A DNA stretch of 32,100 nt from Flavobacteriales bacterium (GCA_014239655.1 JAAZYM010000061.1:1-32100), one strand, 5' to 3'. Positions 1 through 9,904 are shown, numbered from the stretch's first letter. The notes: generated by a model from the sequence alone, not told the origin. Translations and numbers: made by a program.

Positions 1-1091
1 ACTTGGAACCACATTTGGAACCAGAACCAGATTTGGAACCAGAACCAGACTTAGAACCTGAGCCTGAGCCAGAACCAGAGCCAGAACCAGAGCCTGAGCC
101 AGAACCAGAGCCTGAGCCAGAGCCTGAACCAGAGCCTGAGCCAGAACCAGAGCCTGAACCAGAGCCTGAACCAGAAGTTAAAAGTGATAAAGAGAAGCTT
201 GAGGAAGGCCTTAAGAAAACTAAAACTAGTTTTTTTGGAAAATTAGCAAGAACTGTTGCAGGAAAATCAACTATAGATGAGTTAGCTCTTGATGATATAG
301 AGGAAGTCTTAATAACATCTGATATAGGAGTTGAAACTACTCTTAAGATAATCGAGAAATTAGAAGAAAGAGTTGCAAAAGACAAGTATATTAATACTTC
401 CGAACTTAATAATTTCTTAGAAGAGGAGATAGCTTCTTTAATGCAAGAAAGTCATACATCTTTACCAAATGTAGAAGGTCCTTATGTAATTATGGTAGTT
501 GGTGTTAATGGCGTAGGGAAAACCACGACAATTGGTAAATTAGCTTATAAGTTTAGAAAAGAAGGTAAGAAGGTGATTCTTGGTGCTGCTGATACTTTTA
601 GAGCAGCTGCAGTTGATCAATTAGTTATTTGGGCTGATAGAGTAGGTGTAGATATTGTTAAACAAGATATGGGTTCTGATCCTGCATCGGTCGCTTATGA
701 TACTCTGCAGTCAGCTAAATCTAAAAATGCAGATGTAGTTATAATTGATACTGCTGGTAGATTACATAATAAAGTTAATTTAATGAATGAGTTGGCTAAA
801 ATTAAAAGTGTTATGGATAAAATTATTCCAAATGCACCTCATGATGTTTTGTTAGTGCTAGATGCTTCTACTGGGCAAAATGCTATTGAACAGGCTAAAC
901 AGTTTTCTTTGGTTACTCAAGTAAATTCTTTAGCATTAACAAAATTAGATGGAACTGCTAAAGGAGGTGTTGTTATTGGTATATCTGATCAATTACAGAT
1001 ACCAGTTAGATATATTGGTGTTGGAGAGGGAATGGAAGATCTACAAATGTTTAATAAAGAAGAATTTGTAAGTACGTTATTTAAAAATTGA
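1..1091 (+). CDS. ftsY: Signal recognition particle receptor FtsY (5' truncated by window edge), with Glu-Pro repeat in N-terminal region
   Basis: SRP GTPase NG domain: [15 protein letters not shown] (G1), [50 protein letters not shown]. The TTG 'start' at 3 is a window-edge artefact; the frame runs off the left edge. Confidence 0.96.
   Translation, partial: LEPHLEPEPDLEPEPDLEPEPEPEPEPEPEPEPEPEPEPEPEPEPEPEPEPEPEPEPEVKSDKEKLEEGLKKTKTSFFGKLARTVAGKSTIDELALDDIEEVLITSDIGVETTLKIIEKLEERVAKDKYINTSELNNFLEEEIASLMQESHTSLPNVEGPYVIMVVGVNGVGKTTTIGKLAYKFRKEGKKVILGAADTFRAAAVDQLVIWADRVGVDIVKQDMGSDPASVAYDTLQSAKSKNADVVIIDTAGRLHNKVNLMNELAKIKSVMDKIIPNAPHDVLLVLDASTGQNAIEQAKQFSLVTQVNSLALTKLDGTAKGGVVIGISDQLQIPVRYIGVGEGMEDLQMFNKEEFVSTLFKN
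54..176 (+). repeat. Hexanucleotide-period tandem repeat GA(A/G)CC(A/T), 20 consecutive Glu-Pro codon pairs plus a terminal Glu codon, inside ftsY
   Basis: Read directly: 20 GAR-CCW units, all differences at third codon positions; an 18-bp higher-order unit GAGCCTGAGCCAGAACCA occurs three times. Confidence 0.95.
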
Positions 1092-1125
1092 TATATATTT
1101 TTGTTAATCTAATAAATAGAAATTA

Positions 1126-2466
1126 ATGTTTGAGAATTTATCAGAAAAACTAGATAAGGCTTTTAAGATTTTAAAAGGACAAGGGAATATTTCTGAGATC
1201 AATGTAGCTCAAACAATGAAAGAAATCCGTAAAGCTCTTCTTTCTGCTGATGTTGATTATAAGACAGCAAAAGAATTTACCGCAACCGTAAAAGAGAAAG
1301 CAATAGGTCAAGAGGTGCTTACTACATTAAAGCCAGGAGAGCTTCTTACAAAGATTATGAAAGATGAATTAGCATCTTTGATGGGGAGTAGTTCTTCAGA
1401 ACTTAATTTAAATTCAAAACCCTCTATAATTCTTGTTGCAGGGCTACAAGGTTCTGGAAAGACTACATTCTGTGGTAAATTAGCTTATTATCTTAAAAAG
1501 AATAAAAAAAATAAACCATTATTAGTTGCTTGTGATGTGTATCGTCCTGCAGCAATTGATCAAATTTCAGTTTTATCTGAGCAGATTTCAGTAGAGGTAT
1601 ATAAAGAAATTGAAAATAAGGATCCTATTAAAATTTCACTTAATTCGATTGATTTTGCTAAAAAGAATAATCATGATGTAGTTATAATTGATACTGCTGG
1701 TCGTTTAGCTATAGATGAGAAGATGATGACAGAAATTACTAATATAAAGTCAGCCATTAATCCAGATGAAATTCTTTTTGTTGTAGATTCTATGACAGGA
1801 CAAGATGCAGTTAATACTGCAAAGGCATTTAATGATGAATTAAATTTCGATGGTGTTGTTTTAACAAAATTAGATGGAGATACTAGAGGTGGTTCTGCTT
1901 TAACGATTCGTTCTGTTGTTGACAAACCAATTAAGTTTATAGGAACATCTGAAAAAATGGAAGGTTTAGATGTTTTTCATCCTGAAAGAATGGCAAGTAG
2001 AATATTAGGAATGGGTGATGTTATCTCTTTAGTTGAAAGAGCTCAACAACAATTTGATGAGCAAGAAGCAAGAAAGATTCAAAAAAAGATAGCAAAAAAC
2101 ACTTTTGGTTTTGATGATTTTTTAAGTCAAATTAATCAAATTAAAAAGATGGGTAACATCAAAGATTTAGCAGGTATGATTCCAGGAGTTGGAAAAGCAA
2201 TAAAGGATGTTGATATTGATAATGATGCATTTAAAGGTATAGAATCAATTATACATTCTATGACTCCCTATGAAAGAAGTAATCCAAATGTTCTTAATGG
2301 TAGTAGGAAGAAAAGAATTGCGGCAGGAAGTGGAACTAATGTGCAAGAAATAAATCAGCTTATTAAACAGTTTAGTGAGATGGGTAAGATGATGAAAATG
2401 ATGCAAGGAGGAGGTGCTTCAAAAATGATGCAAATGATGAAGGGAAATAACTTACCAAAATTATAA
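1126..2466 (+). CDS. ffh: Signal recognition particle protein Ffh (SRP54)
   Basis: GLQGSGKTTFCGKLA, DVYRPAAIDQ, DTAGRLAIDEKMM, TKLDGDTRGGSAL, plus Met-rich M domain at C-terminus (GKMMKMMQGGGASKMMQMMKG). Confidence 0.97.
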   Translation: MFENLSEKLDKAFKILKGQGNISEINVAQTMKEIRKALLSADVDYKTAKEFTATVKEKAIGQEVLTTLKPGELLTKIMKDELASLMGSSSSELNLNSKPSIILVAGLQGSGKTTFCGKLAYYLKKNKKNKPLLVACDVYRPAAIDQISVLSEQISVEVYKEIENKDPIKISLNSIDFAKKNNHDVVIIDTAGRLAIDEKMMTEITNIKSAINPDEILFVVDSMTGQDAVNTAKAFNDELNFDGVVLTKLDGDTRGGSALTIRSVVDKPIKFIGTSEKMEGLDVFHPERMASRILGMGDVISLVERAQQQFDEQEARKIQKKIAKNTFGFDDFLSQINQIKKMGNIKDLAGMIPGVGKAIKDVDIDNDAFKGIESIIHSMTPYERSNPNVLNGSRKKRIAAGSGTNVQEINQLIKQFSEMGKMMKMMQGGGASKMMQMMKGNNLPKL

Positions 2467-2467
2467 T

Positions 2468-3343
2468 ATGATAATTTTAGACGGAAAAAAAACATCCAAT
2501 GATATTAAAGATGAGATAGCTAAGGAAGTTGATGTATTGCTTCTTAACGGAGGTAAAAAACCACATCTTGCGGCTATCTTAGTTGGAGATAATGGTGCGA
2601 GTGAGACATATGTTAGCGCAAAGGTTAAAGCATGTAATAGAGTGGGTTTTAATTCTACTTTAATAAGACTACCAGAAAATGTATCTGAAGAACAATTAAT
2701 TGAAGAAATAAGTGTAATCAATCAAAATGATGATATTGATGGTTTGATTGTGCAATTACCTTTACCAAATCACATTGATGAGAAGAAGATTGTAAATACT
2801 ATTGAGGTTAATAAAGATGTTGATGGTTTTCATCCAATGAATATTGGTAATATGACATTAAATTTACCTTCTTTTATACCAGCTACTCCTGCAGGTATTA
2901 TTGAATTATTAGATCGATATAGTATTGATACAGTAGGTAAAAGCTGTGTTGTTATTGGAAGAAGTCATATTGTAGGTTTGCCAATTAGTATTTTGATGTC
3001 TAGAAATAATTACCCTGGAAATTCTACAGTAACTCTTGTTCATAGTAGATCTAAAAATATAAAAGATATCTGTCGTAATGCAGATATTTTGATTGTTGCA
3101 TTAGGCAAAGCTAATTTTGTTACCTCTGATATGGTTAAAGAAGGAGTGTGTGTAATTGATGTTGGTATCACACGTATACCCTCTGATACTACAAAATCTG
3201 GATGGAGATTAGTTGGAGATGTTGATTTTCAACAAGTAAGCAAAAAATCTAGCTATATAACACCTGTTCCTGGGGGGGTAGGTCCAATGACAATAGCGAT
3301 GCTTCTTAAAAACACATTATTAGCATCAAAGTCAAAGATTTAA
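2468..3343 (+). CDS. folD: Bifunctional methylenetetrahydrofolate dehydrogenase/cyclohydrolase FolD
   Basis: VSAKVKACNRVGF, DGLIVQLPLPNHI, PATPAGIIELL, VVIGRSHIVGLPI, PVPGGVGPMTIAMLLKNT motifs. Confidence 0.96.
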   Translation: MIILDGKKTSNDIKDEIAKEVDVLLLNGGKKPHLAAILVGDNGASETYVSAKVKACNRVGFNSTLIRLPENVSEEQLIEEISVINQNDDIDGLIVQLPLPNHIDEKKIVNTIEVNKDVDGFHPMNIGNMTLNLPSFIPATPAGIIELLDRYSIDTVGKSCVVIGRSHIVGLPISILMSRNNYPGNSTVTLVHSRSKNIKDICRNADILIVALGKANFVTSDMVKEGVCVIDVGITRIPSDTTKSGWRLVGDVDFQQVSKKSSYITPVPGGVGPMTIAMLLKNTLLASKSKI

Positions 3344-3364
3344 CGTGTATGTTATTTATTTAAT

Positions 3365-3372
3365 TATATTTG
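3365..3372 (+). promoter_or_regulatory. Candidate Bacteroidota -7 element (TATATTTG) upstream of the cold-shock gene
   Basis: Matches TAnnTTTG consensus of Bacteroidota primary sigma factor; about 54 bp upstream of the csp ATG; no clear -33 TTTG seen. Confidence 0.4.
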
Positions 3373-3425
3373 CAAAGTTTTGTGGGGTTGTTCCCACTAG
3401 TATTAATTAATAATAATAAACAATT

Positions 3426-3623
3426 ATGGAAGGAACAGTAAAATGGTTTAACTCTAGCAAAGGTTATGGTTTTATCGAAGGTTCAGATGGAACTGATTAC
3501 TTTGCACATTTTCAAGAAATTCAATCTGAAGGTTATAAAACTCTTAAAGAGGGTTCTTCAGTAACATTTGAAGCAGCTGAAGGTGAAAAAGGACCAGTTG
3601 CAAAAGGAATTGTAGGTGCTTAA
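3426..3623 (+). CDS. csp: Cold-shock domain protein (CspA family)
   Basis: MEGTVKWFNSSKGYGFIEGSDGTDYFAHFQEI: RNP1 (KGYGFI) and RNP2-like motif, 65 aa. Confidence 0.95.
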   Translation: MEGTVKWFNSSKGYGFIEGSDGTDYFAHFQEIQSEGYKTLKEGSSVTFEAAEGEKGPVAKGIVGA

Positions 3624-3645
3624 TTAGTAAATATAATTTACAATT

Positions 3646-3677
3646 TTAAAAAACGGACTTTTTAAGTCCGTTTTTTT
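3646..3677. terminator. Bidirectional intrinsic terminator between csp and uvrB (convergent)
   Basis: AAACGGACTT (3651-3660) / AAGTCCGTTT (3664-3673), 3-nt loop, flanked by A-run and T-run; uvrB stop codon (3676-3678) lies in the T-run. Confidence 0.9.
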
Positions 3678-5661
3678 ATTTTAGGATTTCTTTTAGTTTA
3701 AATAATTTATCTCTTAATTTAGCAGCCTCAATAAAATTTAATGATTTTGCCATTCTCTGCATTTCATTTTTAGTTTCTTTTATTAATTGACTTATTTCTT
3801 GCTTTGGTATTTTTTTAATATTTAAAATCTCCTCATTATTATCTAATTTGATTTTATATGGATTTAGAGTACTTATTATACTATTTTCTTTCTTCTTATT
3901 TATTTGAGTAGGCGTAATATTATTTTCTTGATTATACTTGATTTGTTTTTCTCTCTTAATATTTGTTGTATTGATAGTATTTTGTATTGATTTTGTGATT
4001 TTGTCGGCATACATTATTACAGATCCATCTATATTTCTTGCTGCTCTACCAGATGTTTGAATTAATGCTCTTTCTGATCTAAGAAATCCTTCTTTATCTG
4101 CATCCATAATTGCTACTAGACTAACTTCTGGAAGATCTAATCCTTCTCTTAAGAGATTAACACCAATTAACACATCAAATTCTCCATTTCTAAGTCCATG
4201 TATAATTTCTACTCTTTCAATTGTGTCAACATCAGAGTGAATGTATCTGCATTTAATATTAATTCTTCCTAGGTATTTTGTTAGCTCTTCAGCCATCCTT
4301 TTTGTTAATGTTGTAACAAGAATTCTTTCGTTTTTAATTATCCTAATCCTAATCTCTTCTATTAAGTCATCTATTTGATTTTTACATGGTTTTACTGTGA
4401 TTATTGGTTCTAATAAGCCTGTTGGTCTAATAATTTGTTCAGTAATTACTCCTTCGCATTTTTCTAGTTCATATTCTGCGGGTGTTGCACTAACATATAT
4501 TGTTTGATTATTTATTATTTCAAATTCCTCAAATTTTAAAGGTCTATTATCCATTGCAGCGGGTAATCTGAATCCATGTTCTACAAGATTATATTTTCTA
4601 GATTTATCACCACCATACATTGCTCTAACTTGCGGGAGTGTTACATGACTCTCATCTATTACTGTTATGAAATCTTTTGGGAAATAGTCTAATAAACAGA
4701 ATGGTCTAGTTCCTTCTACTCTACCATCAAAGTATCTTGAGTAGTTTTCTATTCCTGAACAATAACCAAGCTCTTTGATCATTTCAATGTCAAAGTTTGT
4801 TCTTTCTTCTATTCTTTTTGCTTCGTTTTTTAGTTCAGATTTTTTAAAATAATCTATTTGTTTTACTAGATCATATTGGATATTTTTTATTGCTTCATTT
4901 GTTCTGTTTTTAGAGGCAATAAAGATGCTTGCAGGAAAGATTTTAATTTCCTTGACTTCTTTAATTATATTATTGTTATTAGGATTTATCTCTTCAATTT
5001 CTTCTATTTTATTACCGAAAAAATGTACTCTATAAGCAATGTCTGAATATGCAGGATATATATCTAATATATCTCCTCTAACTCTAAAATTTCCTCTTTT
5101 AAACTCTGATGTTGTTCTAAAGTATAATGCTTGAACTAGCTCTTTTAAAAGTTTTTCTCTTGTTTTAATTAAGTTGGTTTTTAATTCAATAATATTGTTG
5201 TGAAAATCTTCAGGATTACCGATCCCATATATGCATGATACAGATGCAACTACAATAATATCTCTTCTTCCAGATAATAGAGCTGATGTGGTACTTAATC
5301 TAAATTTTTCGATTTCTTCATTTATTGATAAATCTTTTTCTATATAGGTTCCAGAGCTTGGTATATATGCTTCAGGTTGATAATAATCATAATATGAGAC
5401 AAAATATTCTACTGCATTATTAGGGAAGAATTGTTTAAATTCATTGTAAAGTTGAGCGGCAAGTGTTTTATTATGGCTAAGTACTAATGTAGGTCTATTG
5501 GTTTTGCTAATTACATTTGCTATGGTGAATGTCTTACCTGAGCCTGTAACTCCTAGTAATGTTTGAAATTTTTCTCCTTGATGAATTCCATTAGCTATTT
5601 CTTTAATTGCTTGAGGCTGATCTCCAGTAGGTTGAAAATCAGAGATTAGATCAAATTTCAT
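3676..5661 (-). CDS. uvrB: Excinuclease ABC subunit UvrB
   Basis: GDQPQAI, LLGVTGSGKTFTIANVI Walker A, YYDYYQPEAYIPSSGTYIEKD beta-hairpin, helicase motifs, C-terminal UVR motif (MQRMAKSLNFIEAAKLRDKLFKL). Confidence 0.98.
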   Translation of the reverse strand: MKFDLISDFQPTGDQPQAIKEIANGIHQGEKFQTLLGVTGSGKTFTIANVISKTNRPTLVLSHNKTLAAQLYNEFKQFFPNNAVEYFVSYYDYYQPEAYIPSSGTYIEKDLSINEEIEKFRLSTTSALLSGRRDIIVVASVSCIYGIGNPEDFHNNIIELKTNLIKTREKLLKELVQALYFRTTSEFKRGNFRVRGDILDIYPAYSDIAYRVHFFGNKIEEIEEINPNNNNIIKEVKEIKIFPASIFIASKNRTNEAIKNIQYDLVKQIDYFKKSELKNEAKRIEERTNFDIEMIKELGYCSGIENYSRYFDGRVEGTRPFCLLDYFPKDFITVIDESHVTLPQVRAMYGGDKSRKYNLVEHGFRLPAAMDNRPLKFEEFEIINNQTIYVSATPAEYELEKCEGVITEQIIRPTGLLEPIITVKPCKNQIDDLIEEIRIRIIKNERILVTTLTKRMAEELTKYLGRINIKCRYIHSDVDTIERVEIIHGLRNGEFDVLIGVNLLREGLDLPEVSLVAIMDADKEGFLRSERALIQTSGRAARNIDGSVIMYADKITKSIQNTINTTNIKREKQIKYNQENNITPTQINKKKENSIISTLNPYKIKLDNNEEILNIKKIPKQEISQLIKETKNEMQRMAKSLNFIEAAKLRDKLFKLKEILK

Positions 5662-5662
5662 T

Positions 5663-7384
5663 TCAGATAGAATTAAGAATCTTGAGCTCTTCTTGTAATT
5701 GATTTATATCTGTTGTTAAAGAATTAATTTTCTTTTCGATTCTATCTAGCAATGGGTTCTTTTCTTTAGTGATAACGATATATGACTTGTTATTTTCAAA
5801 AAGGTTGATTTCTTTTTTCTTTTCGTTTATCTCTTTTCTAACAGTTGATTTTCTCTTTGACAATTCTTTTGGGTTGTTATTAAGTAGACTCGCAGAAACT
5901 AAAGTTGTTTCTTTTTGAATTAGTTTCTTATCTATCTCTAGATTCTTTAAAAAACTGATACATGCTTTATTAAATTCAGCATCAATTTTAAGAGAGTTTT
6001 TAGTTCTTTCAATTTTATTCCATTTCTCAATATTAGTCTTTATCAATGAGATGTCTTTTTCTGGTTCTTTTGTTTTTTTAAGATTTGATATTAAAGATAT
6101 TAGATCTTTTTTATTATTAATTTTCTTTAATTCATCTTGTTCTATTTTGTTTAGATATTCTTTTTTATATTTAAAAAAGTTGTCACATGATTTTTTAAAT
6201 TTTTTCCAAAGATTAGCGTCTAATTTTCTATTTACAAAACCTGTTGCTTTCCATTGTCTCTGAAGTTTAATATATTTCTTTGTAGCTGTATCCCAATCTG
6301 TATTCTTTTCTAATTTTTTTGCTTCATCACACAGTTGGTTTTTAAGATCAATTGTTTTTTCATTATTAACTTTTCTTTTTTTATAAAATTGATTTTTATT
6401 GTAGTAGAATTTATCTAATGTTTCTTTAAATTTTTTCCAACAGATTTTATTATCTTTTTTGTTTACTCTTCCTAGGGACTTCCATTTTTTAGAAAGACTG
6501 TTACATTCTTCTATTGCATTTATACATTCTTTATGAGAGTTAAATTCTTTTTTACTTAGGTTAATAATTTTTTCACATATTTTACTCTTTTCATTAAATC
6601 TCTTTTTGTCATTCTTCTTTATTTCTAGGAAATGATCATTTCTTTTTTTATTAATTTTTTTACTTGCTTCTTGAAATTGCAACCAAATCTTATCTCTGAT
6701 CTCTTTTTTTACTGGACCTATATCTTTCCATTTTTCATGTAATTCTTGGAGTTGATGATGCATGTCATTTAATGATTTAACAGACATTAACTTTTCAGCT
6801 TTAATACATATTTTTTCTTTTTCTTGTAAATTTTTTCTAAAATCAATATCTCTAAGATCTTTATTAAGTTTTGTATAATCATAAAACACTTCAACATAGT
6901 GATTATATGTTTGCCATATATCATTCTTAAATCTAATATCTACATGCCCTGTTGTTTTCCATTTTTTTTGTAGATCTCTAAATTTATTGAATGTGTCTTT
7001 CTTTAATTCTATTTCAGATGTAAGTCCTTTAATTTCTTCAATTATCTCTGTTTTTGTCTTTAGATTATCTGATTCTTTTTTTTCAATTTTCTTTCTGAAC
7101 TCATTTTTGTTTTTTCTATATTCATTGTATAGTTTTTTAAAATCTTCTTCTCTAGGGTCTTTTTTTTCTTCAATGTTTAGATTATTTATTTCCTTGTAAA
7201 ATAAAGCCTTTATTGTCTCTACCTTCTTAGATATAGAAAATGGATTTTGGTGATTTGCTAATGTTTTTATTAAGTCAATTAATTCATCAATACTATATTC
7301 TTCAATATTGATATTATATTCATTTATGATGTTGTTGTCTAATATCTCTTTGCTCTCTAAATCAATAGTTTCTTTTTCTGACAT
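5663..7384 (-). CDS. DUF349 repeat-containing protein
   Basis: Repeated W-K/G/W motifs: KKWKTTGHVD..NDIWQTY, EKWKDIGPVKK..DKIWLQF, KKWKSLGRVNK..KICWKKF, RQWKATGFVNR..ANLWKKF; highly charged coiled protein. Confidence 0.85.
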   Translation of the reverse strand: MSEKETIDLESKEILDNNIINEYNINIEEYSIDELIDLIKTLANHQNPFSISKKVETIKALFYKEINNLNIEEKKDPREEDFKKLYNEYRKNKNEFRKKIEKKESDNLKTKTEIIEEIKGLTSEIELKKDTFNKFRDLQKKWKTTGHVDIRFKNDIWQTYNHYVEVFYDYTKLNKDLRDIDFRKNLQEKEKICIKAEKLMSVKSLNDMHHQLQELHEKWKDIGPVKKEIRDKIWLQFQEASKKINKKRNDHFLEIKKNDKKRFNEKSKICEKIINLSKKEFNSHKECINAIEECNSLSKKWKSLGRVNKKDNKICWKKFKETLDKFYYNKNQFYKKRKVNNEKTIDLKNQLCDEAKKLEKNTDWDTATKKYIKLQRQWKATGFVNRKLDANLWKKFKKSCDNFFKYKKEYLNKIEQDELKKINNKKDLISLISNLKKTKEPEKDISLIKTNIEKWNKIERTKNSLKIDAEFNKACISFLKNLEIDKKLIQKETTLVSASLLNNNPKELSKRKSTVRKEINEKKKEINLFENNKSYIVITKEKNPLLDRIEKKINSLTTDINQLQEELKILNSI

Positions 7385-7457
7385 TTGGAAAATTATATTC
7401 TTTAATGTAAAGATATTTATAAAAGTTGTAAATATTATGTATAAATCTAGTAATTAT

Positions 7458-8174
7458 TTAATTTGTCCAGATTTTCCATGATTCATTTGCTTGTATTTTA
7501 AGCATTTCTAAACCATTTTTTATTTCACAACCTTTACTCTTTGCTTTTTTTAGAAAATGAGTTTCTTCTGGATTATATATTAGATCAAAGATTAAATGTT
7601 TTTTATTAATATATTGGTATGGTATATCTGGATATGATTCTAGATTAGGGAACATTCCTAGTGGTGTAGTATTAATAATAATAGTATGATTCAATATGTC
7701 TTCTTTATTTATATTGTGATAATTTTTACTACCACTTCTGGAGATTACAGTATACTCAATCCTCTTTTTGTTTAAAACATATTGTACTGTTTTGCTAGCC
7801 CCCCCATTACCTAAAATAAGAGCTTTTTTTCTTCCTTTAATTAGTGGGCTGATGCTTTTTTCAAATCCTATCACATCAGTGTTGTAGCCTATAATTTTAT
7901 TGTTTTTAATCTTTATGGTGTTTACTGCTTGTATTTTTTTTGCTTTATCATCTATTTTATCTAAGATTTTAATAATCTTTGTTTTATATGGGATAGTTAC
8001 ATTTAGTCCAATAATATCTGTATTCTTAATTAGATTTACGAGCTCATTAACATGAGTGATTTCATAGTTATTATATTGATAATTATCAAGATTTAATTCT
8101 TTAAATTTTTGATTAAAAAAATCTTTAGAAAATGAATGTTTAAGGCTTTTACCTATAAGACCAAATTTCTTCAT
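7458..8174 (-). CDS. aroE: Shikimate dehydrogenase
   Basis: FGLIGKSLKHSFSKDFFNQKF, NVTIPYKTKII, QAVNTIKIKNNKIIGYNTDVIGF, ILGNGGASKTVQYVL, NTTPLGM, NGLEMLKIQANESWKIW. Confidence 0.95.
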   Translation of the reverse strand: MKKFGLIGKSLKHSFSKDFFNQKFKELNLDNYQYNNYEITHVNELVNLIKNTDIIGLNVTIPYKTKIIKILDKIDDKAKKIQAVNTIKIKNNKIIGYNTDVIGFEKSISPLIKGRKKALILGNGGASKTVQYVLNKKRIEYTVISRSGSKNYHNINKEDILNHTIIINTTPLGMFPNLESYPDIPYQYINKKHLIFDLIYNPEETHFLKKAKSKGCEIKNGLEMLKIQANESWKIWTN

Positions 8175-8177
8175 TTT

Positions 8178-9074
8178 TTACCTTCCGGGATATTTTTCTA
8201 TAATATAGACACTTAAGACGCCCATAAATATCATTATAGTAGCTATAATATTTTCTTCATTCATTTGTTTTGGCAAAAAAAGTGTATAATCAATAACCTT
8301 TACTTTATCTTCTATTATTATTGATTTACTAACTTCTTTCCATGGCCAAATTAACATTAATGATCCTGCTATGAATCCTGTTAAGGTAGCTAGTGTCTGA
8401 TCTTTATATTTTTTTAGTAGCCATGAAAGGATATGAGAAAAGAATAGAAGACCAAATAATGATCCTAAAAAGAATATAGTAAGAATCGTTATGTTTAAAT
8501 CTGTAACAGCTGTTACTAATAATAATTCATAGTTTCCAAGTAAAATTAAGATAAAGGACCCTGAAAGCCCTGGTAGCATCATGCCTGATATTCCGATTAT
8601 ACCACAGAAGAAAACAAATAGAAGATTGTCATTTTCATTTAAGGGAGAGATGTTTGAGAATGAAATAGCAACAATGGTTCCAATTATTAAAGAGAGAAGA
8701 CTTAATCTGTCCCATTTCTTTATTCTTTTTCCAACAAAAAAGATAGATACAAGGATAAGCCCAAAGAAAAAAGCCCAAATATACAGTGGATAATTGTTAA
8801 ATAAAAATTTAAATAAATTAGCAATGCTAAAGACACTAAATATACTACCACCAAAGACTGTTATTAGGAATAATAGGTTTGTATGATTAATGAATGCCTT
8901 AATCCTAAGTTTTAGTAAATATTTTAAAGCTATTTTGTCAAAAGATTTCAGGGAGTTAATAAGTTCTTCATATATTCCAGTTATTAAAGCAATTGTACCT
9001 CCTGATACCCCTGGAATCACATTTGCTACACCCATAGCAATACCTTTTAAAAAAAGAATAAGATGTCTTTTCAT
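8178..9074 (-). CDS. DUF368 family membrane protein (candidate undecaprenyl-phosphate translocase family, PopT-like)
   Basis: FLKGIAMGVANVIPGVSGGTIALITGIYEELINSL signature, second PGLSGSFILILLGNYE half-repeat, multiple TM segments. Confidence 0.85.
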   Translation of the reverse strand: MKRHLILFLKGIAMGVANVIPGVSGGTIALITGIYEELINSLKSFDKIALKYLLKLRIKAFINHTNLLFLITVFGGSIFSVFSIANLFKFLFNNYPLYIWAFFFGLILVSIFFVGKRIKKWDRLSLLSLIIGTIVAISFSNISPLNENDNLLFVFFCGIIGISGMMLPGLSGSFILILLGNYELLLVTAVTDLNITILTIFFLGSLFGLLFFSHILSWLLKKYKDQTLATLTGFIAGSLMLIWPWKEVSKSIIIEDKVKVIDYTLFLPKQMNEENIIATIMIFMGVLSVYIIEKYPGR

Positions 9075-9080
9075 TAGAGA

Positions 9081-9836
9081 TTATAAGTAATTATTGAAAG
9101 TATCTCCTCTTAAACCTAATCTTAGACATTCTAGTGAGATAATATCATTTGGCGAAATATTTCCTAAATTAACATTGGCTCCAAAGTTATTGATAAACCA
9201 TACTTGTTGTTCTTTTTGTGGTGCTTCCCATAGAATCTGTGATAATTCTATTTCTTTACTTATCTGCTTGACTAAATGAGTTTTAACATCTCCGTTCTTT
9301 TCAAATATTCCAACATTTCCACCTTCACGAGCCTCAGCGATTACTTTCCAACTTCCAGCTTCAATTTCTTTTCTCATGAATTTCACCCAATCAGAATCTT
9401 GAAGCGTAATTGATTCGTCTTTGCTTCCAATTTCGCTGATTACTTTGTAATTTTTACTTAACTTTTGAATTAGCTCACATTTTTGATCATGTTCTATGGA
9501 TATAGATCCATCAGATACTTCAACCATCTCTAAATCCAGTTGGTCCATGAGTTTGCAAAAATCGTCAAATTGGTTCCTTATAATGAAAGCTTCAAATAAT
9601 GTTCCTCCTGTATAAACCATCATTCCAGATTGTTTATATAAATTTATTTTTTCTTTTATAAATCTTGTTAATAAACTCGTTCCGAAACCAAGTTTCACAA
9701 TATCTGCTATTTCACTTTTTAAAGCAACCATATTTTCCGCTTCATTAAGGCTTAATCCTTTATCCATAACCATTGTTAATCCCTCACTTCTTGGCTGACT
9801 GGATCTTTTAGGTATGTTTTTTAATATTTCTAGCAT
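9081..9836 (-). CDS. comA: Phosphosulfolactate synthase-like protein (ComA family)
   Basis: ComA-family pattern: KPR..GLTMVMDKGLSLNEAENM..., IVKLGFGTS, KINLYKQSGMMVYTGGTLFEAF, VEVSDGSISI, EAREGGNVGIF, LWEAPQKEQQVWFINNFGANVNLGNI. Confidence 0.85.
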   Translation of the reverse strand: MLEILKNIPKRSSQPRSEGLTMVMDKGLSLNEAENMVALKSEIADIVKLGFGTSLLTRFIKEKINLYKQSGMMVYTGGTLFEAFIIRNQFDDFCKLMDQLDLEMVEVSDGSISIEHDQKCELIQKLSKNYKVISEIGSKDESITLQDSDWVKFMRKEIEAGSWKVIAEAREGGNVGIFEKNGDVKTHLVKQISKEIELSQILWEAPQKEQQVWFINNFGANVNLGNISPNDIISLECLRLGLRGDTFNNYL

Positions 9837-9896
9837 TGTCTATTTATATATTAAAACAAAGATAGGAATACTGCCTAAACAATATGGTAAATTATG

Positions 9897-9904
9897 TAGT
9901 TTTG
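9897..9904 (+). promoter_or_regulatory. Candidate -7 element (TAGTTTTG) upstream of glmM
   Basis: Matches TAnnTTTG, 20 bp upstream of the glmM ATG, in the divergent comA/glmM intergenic region. Confidence 0.3.

Noticed and set aside
3-5. TTG at position 3 as the ftsY start codon
   Set aside because: It lies within the repeat region at the window edge; the gene clearly continues upstream.
1671-2721. Antisense ORFs within ffh and folD (1671-1925, 2461-2721 minus)
   Set aside because: Shadow ORFs of strongly conserved coding sequence.
6051-7199. Plus-strand Phe/Leu/Ser-rich ORFs inside the DUF349 gene (6051-6263, 6987-7199)
   Set aside because: Reverse complement of Lys/Glu/Asn-rich codons naturally yields Phe/Leu/Ser-rich open frames; no independent evidence.
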